Shown here: positions 13,324 to 18,667 of the stretch, in pieces
Layout of the letters: each line of letters starts with the position of its first letter
Position numbering within the stretch: the first letter of the stretch is position 1
Origin: an uncultured Eubacteriales bacterium
GTDB lineage: Bacteria; Bacillota; Clostridia; Oscillospirales; CAG-272
Reading direction: 5' to 3'
Length of the DNA: 18,667 nt
Assembly: GCA_934446065.1 (NCBI GenBank)
Contig: CAKSDP010000031.1
Span: 1-18,667, forward strand
Notes under the pieces: generated by a model
What the model saw: only the letters and a program-made list of their open reading frames with translations
The model's database searches: none
What the model was told of the DNA's origin: nothing
Program-made: the position numbers and the translations under genes

Positions 13324-15249
13324 TCACTTATTTTCCGAGCCAGCCGGAACGAACGGGCGTCCGCCGCCGTCGAAGAAGCGGCTGAACATCTCATAGAACT
13401 CAAGTCTCAGCACCTGGATCGCGACGAGCAGTCCCTCAAGTCCGCTGACAATGATGTTTCCGATCACGACGATCGCGACGTATCCGACACCGGACGACAT
13501 TCCGGCGAGGGTGAACACGACCATCATCATTCCGGCGTGAACGAGGACGAACGCACCGACACGCAGGAACGACATTGTGTTGGTTACATACGAGAGCACC
13601 GTCTCAAACAGCTCGAAGAAGCTCTGCGCGAGGTAGTTGCCCCACTCGATCTTCTCGTGCTTGCCGCAGACGAGGTTGCCGAGCGGCTCCTTGAGGAAGA
13701 TCAGCACGAGCGGAAGCACGACAAGTCCGAGAATGTACGGGAGAGTCATCACGGGAATCCCCATAACGATCTGGCACACAAGCCCTGCGACGAGCGCACA
13801 GTAGAACACAAGTCCCGGTATTCCGTTCGGGCCGAACAGCAGATTCTCAAGATCGCGCCTGCGCGCGCAGGAGAATATGTTTATAAGCATTGCTGCGGCG
13901 ACGAGCAGAACTCCGATGCCGACAGCGGCGTAGATGATCATGTTGGTGGTCGCGGGCTGCATTACCTCAATCGGTTTTTCGTCGAGACCGAACAGCGCGT
14001 GGTACATCGGATCGAGCGCGTGCTCAAATCCGAACACGGAGCCGAAAACACAGCCGAACACGGCGGAGGATATACCGCACCTCATAAGTATGCGGCCGAG
14101 CTCCATTCCTTTGAGCTTCCAGATGAGGTAGCCGACGAGCGACACGAGAAGTCCCTGACCGAGGTCGCCGAACATTATTCCGAACAGGAGCGTGTACGTC
14201 ACGGCAACGAACGGTGTCGGGTCGAACTCGCCGTAGGACGGCATACCGTACATATCGACAAACATCTCAAACGGACGCGTCAGGCGCGAGTTTTTCAGCT
14301 TGACCGGCGGATTGTGCGCCGCCTCGGAGGAAGCGCTGTCAACAACAACCTCAACGCCGGACAGCTCCTCAAGCTCGGAGATGAGCTTTTTGCCGTCGTG
14401 GGACGGAACCCATCCGACAAGGATAAACTTGTCGTCGTAAACCGCGGCGTACTTGCGCATCTCGGAGTAGACGCTCTCGCGCTGAAGCGCGCCGTGGATC
14501 GCCGACATCATGTCGCGGTTCTTCTCCCAGAACGCATTCGCTTCGGCGTGCGCGTCCTCGATCGCGCGGCGCGTTTTTTCAATGTCCGCGCGGAGCAGCT
14601 CGCACCGCGACTCGACCGTCATATCCTTCTCGGGCACGAATATTCTCTCGAAATAAAGTCCGGAGAGGATGCGGTCCATCTCTTTTGAGTACGATTTCGG
14701 GCAGAAGATTACACAGTACGTGAACACGTCGTCCTCGGTGCACTTGAACGCGAACAGCTTGCCGTCGCGGTCACGCTCGTCGAGTCTGCCGAAGCAGGTG
14801 CGCGGCATTCTGCCGAATCTTGTGGACGTGTACTCGAGCTTGGTGATCTCCTTCATATTAATAGAGAGACCCGTGAAGTGTGAGAGCATCTCGACCTTTC
14901 CGGATTCCTCCGCGAGCGCGCTCTCGCACTCGCTGCACCGCTGCCCGAGCTCCTCCATTTTTGAGGCGAACGACTCGACCTCGCGGAGCATATCCTCAGG
15001 CGACATATCGGTGAGGGGCTTCACATCGTGCGCGAACGTTGCCCCTGCGGGCAGCGCAGCCTCGAGTCTTGCAGCAGGCGCCGCCCACGGGTTTTTCTGC
15101 GCCATAGGCGATGCGTTGTCGTTCGTCCGGTAGAACGATACGGCGTTTTCCGGCTGAAACTGTCCGGAGCCGCCGGTCATACGGGCGACCTGGTCGAACA
15201 TCGAGACGGGGCCTACGATGTTCACGATTTTCATTGAAGCAACAGCCAA
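13324..15249 (-). CDS. ntpI: V/A-type ATPase subunit I (membrane stator, a-subunit)
   Basis: Subunit I carries the ion half-channels against the K ring. The 641 residues are normal. The N-terminal half (to about residue 335) is cytoplasmic with coiled coils; the C-terminal half holds seven or so membrane helices. Landmarks: TPFVAVTYTLLFGIMFGDLG at the first helix, and FLRVGAF with the essential-type arginine R563, followed by GLEGLLVAIQVLRLEFYEMF. It ends in GGGRPFVPAG, typical of the family. The start is TTG at 15249, with AAAGGAAGG 8 bases upstream, and lies 3 bases after the subunit C stop, suggesting coupled translation. The ATG at 15234 has no site. The N-terminus MAVASMKIVNIVGP agrees with family members. 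Confidence 0.97.
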   Translation of the reverse strand: MAVASMKIVNIVGPVSMFDQVARMTGGSGQFQPENAVSFYRTNDNASPMAQKNPWAAPAARLEAALPAGATFAHDVKPLTDMSPEDMLREVESFASKMEELGQRCSECESALAEESGKVEMLSHFTGLSINMKEITKLEYTSTRFGRMPRTCFGRLDERDRDGKLFAFKCTEDDVFTYCVIFCPKSYSKEMDRILSGLYFERIFVPEKDMTVESRCELLRADIEKTRRAIEDAHAEANAFWEKNRDMMSAIHGALQRESVYSEMRKYAAVYDDKFILVGWVPSHDGKKLISELEELSGVEVVVDSASSEAAHNPPVKLKNSRLTRPFEMFVDMYGMPSYGEFDPTPFVAVTYTLLFGIMFGDLGQGLLVSLVGYLIWKLKGMELGRILMRCGISSAVFGCVFGSVFGFEHALDPMYHALFGLDEKPIEVMQPATTNMIIYAAVGIGVLLVAAAMLINIFSCARRRDLENLLFGPNGIPGLVFYCALVAGLVCQIVMGIPVMTLPYILGLVVLPLVLIFLKEPLGNLVCGKHEKIEWGNYLAQSFFELFETVLSYVTNTMSFLRVGAFVLVHAGMMMVVFTLAGMSSGVGYVAIVVIGNIIVSGLEGLLVAIQVLRLEFYEMFSRFFDGGGRPFVPAGSENK

Positions 15250-15252
15250 TTC

Positions 15253-16341
15253 TCAGACCTTCCTTTCGTTTGTGCTGTGCTCGTCGGCGCCGGCCTCGCG
15301 GGGCGGCAGCAGGAGCATTCCGTATATGTTATCGGGAGAGACGGAATATCTGATCCCTTCAATAATGCGGATAATGTTTGATATCTCGGTCTCGGAGATG
15401 TGGAGATACGCGATCATTACGACCGACGGCTCGCTTGAGAAATATATCTCGTGGTACGAGCGGCGGAGCATATACCTCTGCGGCAGCTCGTCGATCCTCG
15501 TGCACGCCGCAAAATCGGCGAGCTTGCCACGGAATATCTTCATATTCTCGGCGCACTCAAGCACGGCGGGCGCATCCTTGCAGGCGATAAGCCGCTCTGC
15601 GGTATTGCCCCGGACGTTGCCGTGCGGGAGCAAAGCCATGCGGATGTAGCTTGCGTCCGCCTTGAAATATTCTTTCAGGCGAACCATGCGGACAAGGTTT
15701 TCGAGATCTATCTGCGATGTGAACAGATCGGTGAGCGTGCTCTCGGCGCTGCCGCCGAGACTGTGACGGATATCGTCGAATATCCGATCGTAGAACGCGG
15801 CGTACAGCGCGTTCTCATAGCGCACGAGATCGCCCGACAGCGTTTTTCCGAGGGATGCGAGCGTGTCGTAGAAGTACGACTGCTTCACGGCGGCGAGCAG
15901 ATCCTCATACGAGGAGGCTGCCTCAAGCGCACGCGCGTCAACCTTGATCCGCCGCTCGAGATACGGCGAGACCGATATCGGTGCGCCGTCGCGCCTGTTT
16001 GCCATGATGCGCGAGATGCTCTCGATTATCTGCGCGATCTCCGTCTGGAGCAGGATGAAATCGGAGAAGCGCTCGCCGATGGTCAGCTCGTAACGGCAGA
16101 GCGACTCAAAGCTGTGAAAATGCTTCTGCCGGAGGAGCGCCTCAAGCTGCCGGCGTCTGACCGTGTTGTCGCTGACGCCGGAGAGTGCTTCGGTGTACGC
16201 GGGGAGAGTGCGCAGATACGCTGCCGCGCTGCCGACATCCTTTTTGGAAGCGAGGGCTTTGTAATCGTCTGCGGTAAGTCTCTGACCGAACATCGCGCGC
16301 GTTTTCGAGAGTATCGCGCCCGACGACATTGAAGACAGCAT
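15253..16341 (-). CDS. ntpC: V/A-type ATPase subunit C (rotor-ring adaptor)
   Basis: Subunit C is the funnel-shaped cap that connects the D/F shaft to the K ring. The 362 residues are slightly long for the family (about 330-360). The protein is helical and has the repeated three-part pattern of this family, including YKALASKKDVGSAAAYLRTL near the start and FKADASYIRMALLPHGNVRG near residue 230. ATG 16341 has AAGGG about 10 bases upstream; a GTG at 16344 is also in frame. It lies 33 bases after subunit H and 3 bases before subunit I. In E. hirae the C gene follows E, so its position here, second in the operon, is different. Confidence 0.92.
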   Translation of the reverse strand: MLSSMSSGAILSKTRAMFGQRLTADDYKALASKKDVGSAAAYLRTLPAYTEALSGVSDNTVRRRQLEALLRQKHFHSFESLCRYELTIGERFSDFILLQTEIAQIIESISRIMANRRDGAPISVSPYLERRIKVDARALEAASSYEDLLAAVKQSYFYDTLASLGKTLSGDLVRYENALYAAFYDRIFDDIRHSLGGSAESTLTDLFTSQIDLENLVRMVRLKEYFKADASYIRMALLPHGNVRGNTAERLIACKDAPAVLECAENMKIFRGKLADFAACTRIDELPQRYMLRRSYHEIYFSSEPSVVMIAYLHISETEISNIIRIIEGIRYSVSPDNIYGMLLLPPREAGADEHSTNERKV

Positions 16342-16374
16342 CACATCACATCCCTTCGCAAGGTTTTGAATTAC

Positions 16375-16686
16375 TCATCCGCCGATTATCTCCGCGGTGT
16401 ACTTCTCGATCCACTCCGCCTTCTTGGCGGCGTACAGCTCATCCATTTTGCGGCAGACCTCTTTCGCGTGCGCCTCTCTTTTTTCGGTGTCGCGCGTGCC
16501 CGCGGATTCAAGGCGGCGTTTCGCCTCGCTTGCGGCGGCCTGTGCCTCTTTTTCTATATTCTTCGATATCTCGGCTTTCTTCTCCGCAAGCTCGTCTGCC
16601 GCGCTGCGGCGGACATCCTCTGCCCGTGCGACGGCATCGCGTGCCTTGCGGTCGTTCGCGATTATCATATCTATTGATGACTGCAT
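16375..16686 (-). CDS. V/A-type ATPase G/H-type peripheral stalk subunit
   Basis: This 103-residue protein is almost entirely one long charged helix rich in Lys, Glu, Arg and Ala (residues about 5-95, including AEDVRRSAADELAEKKAEI), with no membrane segment. That is the form of AhaH/NtpF-type subunits, which pair with E in the peripheral stalk. The position, first in the operon, matches archaeal ahaH and E. hirae ntpF. The start ATG 16686 has GAGGTGA about 10 bases upstream. The C-terminus is YTAEIIGG. The family is weakly conserved, so the call rests mostly on shape, size and operon position. Confidence 0.85.
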   Translation of the reverse strand: MQSSIDMIIANDRKARDAVARAEDVRRSAADELAEKKAEISKNIEKEAQAAASEAKRRLESAGTRDTEKREAHAKEVCRKMDELYAAKKAEWIEKYTAEIIGG

Positions 16687-16711
16687 AATCCGATCTTCAC
16701 CTCACAGTCTC

Positions 16712-16725
16712 GCGGGACAGCCCGC
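16712..16725 (-). promoter_or_regulatory. 5'-leader hairpin of the ATPase operon
   Basis: GCGGG-ACAG-CCCGC forms a perfect 5-bp GC stem. It begins about 10 bases after the expected transcription start (near 16734) and ends before the GAGGTGA site of the first gene. It may stabilise the 5' end; no known riboswitch shape is seen. Confidence 0.45.
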
Positions 16726-16740
16726 TGTTATTCAGTCTAT

Positions 16741-16769
16741 ATTCTACTCCCGCGCACGGATTTAGTCAA
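16741..16769 (-). promoter_or_regulatory. sigma-A type promoter of the ATPase operon
   Basis: TTGACT (16764-16769) and TAGAAT (16741-16746) are separated by exactly 17 bases on the minus strand. Each hexamer matches the consensus at 5 of 6. It leaves a leader of about 48 bases before the first gene. No other good promoter was seen inside the operon. Confidence 0.85.
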
Positions 16770-16896
16770 GTAGTATTATCAACAATTTTACGCCGCGCTG
16801 GACAGGGAGGTGCGGGCGATTTACAGGCGGGGGCTTGCCGCGTTTGAGGGTACGGTGTTGCTTTTTTGAAATATACGGGCGCTGTTTTGTCGTGGG

Positions 16897-16936
16897 AAAA
16901 GGAAAGACCCATCCGCACTTTTGTACGGATGGGTCT
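16897..16936 (-). terminator. intrinsic terminator after the lipoprotein gene
   Basis: AGACCCATCCG and CGGATGGGTCT form a perfect 11-bp stem with a 10-base loop, followed on the minus strand by TTTCCTTTT. It lies 20 bases after the lipoprotein stop and upstream of the ATPase promoter, separating the two units. Confidence 0.9.
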
Positions 16937-16956
16937 CGGTTTGCAGAGCTTATCTG

Positions 16957-18462
16957 TCAGCCGATAATTTCGGGATCGTTCCAGTCGATGCTGTCCCAGT
17001 CGATGTCGTCGCCCCAATCGAGGTCGTCTTCATCCCAGTCAAAGTCATCGTCGTCCCAGTCGAAATCGTCGTCATCGTAGTCATAGCCGCCGTTGCCGAA
17101 GATGGACTCGAGGTCCCAGATCACCTCGGAGGAGGCGATGTCAAGCATAAGCGACTGGATGCCGTCCTGATCAAGGGTCAGAACGTTGTTGTACGCGGGA
17201 ACTGCCTCAGGCTCGACGCCGGTCACTACCTTAAACGATGCGTTGATCTTGCACACGTCGGGAATGTCGATCGGGTCAAGTACGAGCGAGCACTCGGTGT
17301 CGCTGTAAGTGAGGTTTCCGGTGACGGTGTAGCTGGTCTCGGCGCCGCCGAACTTGCCGCCCGCCTTCAGCTCAAGCTTGCCGTCGGAGGTGTTGCGGAC
17401 AGCCGATACGGTGATGTCAGCCTCGCCGGAGCCGTTCATATCGGGAACGGACAGCTTGTATGTAACGCCTTCCTTGCCGCTCTCGGCAACCGCGCGGATC
17501 TCGCCGGTGATGTTTGCGGTCTCGCCGTCGGACTCAACGGTGACAGCGATATCGTTGTCGATAGATGCCGCATTGTCGGTGAGCATAGTGGAGGTGGATG
17601 TGATCTTCACATCGTCTGCCGCAACGGAGATATCGCTGCGGACTGCGATACCGGTCTTCTTTGAAAGATATACCTTTGCAAAGATGTCGGCGCCCTCAAG
17701 GATATCCGCAAGCTCAGCCTTCAGCGATCCGATGGTGTCGCTGTCAATCGCAGCCGACGCAAACATATCGGCAAACTTTGCGACGGCATCAATGTACGCG
17801 TTGCCGTTCGTAGTGTTGAGCGGCAGCTTTACGGAAACGGTGCTGACGTTTCCGGAGGAGAGCGCAACGTCCTCTTCCTCAACAACAGCATCGCCGTTTG
17901 CGGTCGCGATCAGATCCTTCTTCAGCTGCTCGAGCGCCTGACGGAGATTCTCGGAATTTATCACGCTGTCGGTCGATGCGGCGATGTCCTCATAGTCAAT
18001 GCCCATCATGTCAAGCAGCGCGCTGCTCTTGGCATCGGTGGTGAACGTGTCGAAGTTCACGCCGTAGGTCTCCTCGCCGAGGATTCCGGGGGATTTTACG
18101 GCAACGCCGGACTTATCAGCCCAGAAATAGGTGTCGCTTTCGGTCTCGCTTATGCTGAACGAGAGTTTGCCGGAGGCGAGGTTCTTTGACGCGGACGTAT
18201 TCGCGGTGAGAGACACCGACGCGAGCTCGTCAGCGGATGCGGCTACCTCGACGGACTTGGCGTCAGCCGATGAGAGCTTCTTCATTGCCGCAACGAACGC
18301 GGACTTCTTCTCGATTGCAGCCGAGGCGATATTTCCTGCCTCGGTAATCGCGCCTACGGGGTCTGCCTTGACGCTGTCAAGGGTGAGCTTATCGCTGCCG
18401 CAGCCTACGAGTGCCGTAAGCGACATAATAAGCGCAAGAGAAACTGCTATAAATCTCTTCAT
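16957..18462 (-). CDS. secreted lipoprotein with Asp/Trp-repeat tail, function unknown
   Basis: The 501-residue protein starts with a lipoprotein signal peptide (MKRFIAVSLALIMSLTALVG) ending in the lipobox LVGC, with C21 as the acylated cysteine. It would sit on the outer face of the membrane. The body (about 30-450) is rich in Ala, Ser, Thr, Val and Asp, with alternating strand-like segments (KLSFSISETESDTYFW, ADDVKITSTSTML), suggesting beta-rich substrate- or lipid-binding folds; no family is recognised. The last 43 residues (459-501) are an acidic repeat with five [FLI]DW units spaced 7, 7, 6 and 5 apart. ATG 18462 is chosen because it fits the signal peptide, with GGAG 12 bases upstream; the longer frame from 18480 starts with TTG and has no site. 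It is probably a single-gene unit with its own promoter and terminator. Confidence 0.88.
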   Translation of the reverse strand: MKRFIAVSLALIMSLTALVGCGSDKLTLDSVKADPVGAITEAGNIASAAIEKKSAFVAAMKKLSSADAKSVEVAASADELASVSLTANTSASKNLASGKLSFSISETESDTYFWADKSGVAVKSPGILGEETYGVNFDTFTTDAKSSALLDMMGIDYEDIAASTDSVINSENLRQALEQLKKDLIATANGDAVVEEEDVALSSGNVSTVSVKLPLNTTNGNAYIDAVAKFADMFASAAIDSDTIGSLKAELADILEGADIFAKVYLSKKTGIAVRSDISVAADDVKITSTSTMLTDNAASIDNDIAVTVESDGETANITGEIRAVAESGKEGVTYKLSVPDMNGSGEADITVSAVRNTSDGKLELKAGGKFGGAETSYTVTGNLTYSDTECSLVLDPIDIPDVCKINASFKVVTGVEPEAVPAYNNVLTLDQDGIQSLMLDIASSEVIWDLESIFGNGGYDYDDDDFDWDDDDFDWDEDDLDWGDDIDWDSIDWNDPEIIG

Positions 18463-18494
18463 ACTTAAACTGTACTCCAAACATAATATTTTCG

Positions 18495-18523
18495 TCTCTG
18501 AAAATTCACGGAATGTTCAGAGA
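18495..18523 (-). promoter_or_regulatory. 5'-leader hairpin or operator of the lipoprotein gene
   Basis: TCTCTGAA-A-ATTC-ACG-GAAT-G-TTCAGAGA is a 29-base inverted repeat: 12 pairs with one mismatch and a three-base loop. It begins a few bases after the expected transcription start (near 18526), so it would be the very 5' end of the message, or an operator just downstream of the start. Confidence 0.65.
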
Positions 18524-18532
18524 TGTGAAGTA

Positions 18533-18561
18533 ATTATAGCATAGGCATAGCGGTATGTCAA
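18533..18561 (-). promoter_or_regulatory. full-consensus sigma-A promoter of the lipoprotein gene
   Basis: TTGACA (18556-18561) and TATAAT (18533-18538) match the consensus exactly with a 17-base spacer, and TG one base before the -10 adds an extended -10. This predicts strong transcription unless repressed. Upstream, 18562-18667 shows no gene, only a small GCGGG-GTG-CCCGC hairpin at 18579-18591. Confidence 0.92.
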
Positions 18562-18667
18562 TGGCTTCATATGAAATTGCGGGGTGCCCGCTGTAGGATT
18601 ACAATAGATAAGTTACAGCGCAAAAAAAGAATAGCAAATGAGAGTCAAATGTGTTACAGTTAAGTCA

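Noticed and set aside
12786..13403. A longer start for subunit K at 13403
   Set aside because: It would overlap the subunit I gene by about 80 bases; ATG 13268 has a good GGAGAG site and a proper membrane-protein start.
13204..14688. A 494-codon plus-strand frame opposite subunit I
   Set aside because: It is a shadow of the subunit I gene, with His/Glu/Arg-rich low-information sequence and no recognisable motif. The same holds for 2923-3879 (minus) and 15451-16332 (plus).

Overview
The window looks like a chromosomal segment from an anaerobic, fairly GC-rich Clostridia-type gut bacterium (Oscillospiraceae or a related order). This is inferred from a V/A-type ATPase of the clostridial kind, an indolepyruvate:ferredoxin oxidoreductase operon, AGGAGG-like ribosome binding sites with frequent TTG/GTG starts, Thr/Pro-rich surface proteins, and dispersed palindromic repeats of a kind I associate with that group. 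No rRNA, tRNA, CRISPR array, transposase or phage gene was seen.

Layout. (1) 1-4296, plus strand: an inverted repeat copy, then iorA-iorB-paaK-ACT. These genes interconvert aryl-pyruvates, aryl-acetyl-CoAs and aryl-acetates, and the two-ACT-domain protein is a likely amino-acid sensor. (2) 4297-4728: a cluster of structured repeats ending in a bidirectional terminator. (3) 4729-5204, minus: a small helical protein of unknown function, with a possible 20-codon leader ORF overlapping its start. (4) 5403-7179, plus: a secreted Thr/Pro/Asn-rich membrane-anchored protein and an unrecognised protein with two C-terminal membrane helices. (5) 7180-7929: 750 bases with no credible gene, filled with palindromic repeats between two convergent operons. 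(6) 7930-16686, minus: a complete nine-gene V/A-type ATPase operon in the order H-C-I-K-F-E-A-B-D, with a near-consensus promoter at 16741-16769. (7) 16957-18462, minus: a lipoprotein with an Asp/Trp-repeat tail, its own consensus promoter and a 5'-leader hairpin.

How the parts fit. The ior operon handles CoA- and ferredoxin-linked aromatic amino-acid metabolism, and the ATPase couples ATP to an ion gradient; both fit a fermentative anaerobe. The main novelty candidate is non-coding. At least six elements, here called R, share one design: a first hairpin whose stem sequence changes while pairing is kept, a conserved C-A-rich linker, a second hairpin that also changes with pairing kept, and a GTGCA end. 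R elements are followed by one of two tails: B (a double hairpin) or C (about 65 bases). Two R+C copies sit in inverted orientation, each on the sense strand just downstream of one of two convergent operons. This looks like a family of structured 3'-end or mobile RNA-like elements. All claims come from reading the sequence by eye; no search or folding program was run.
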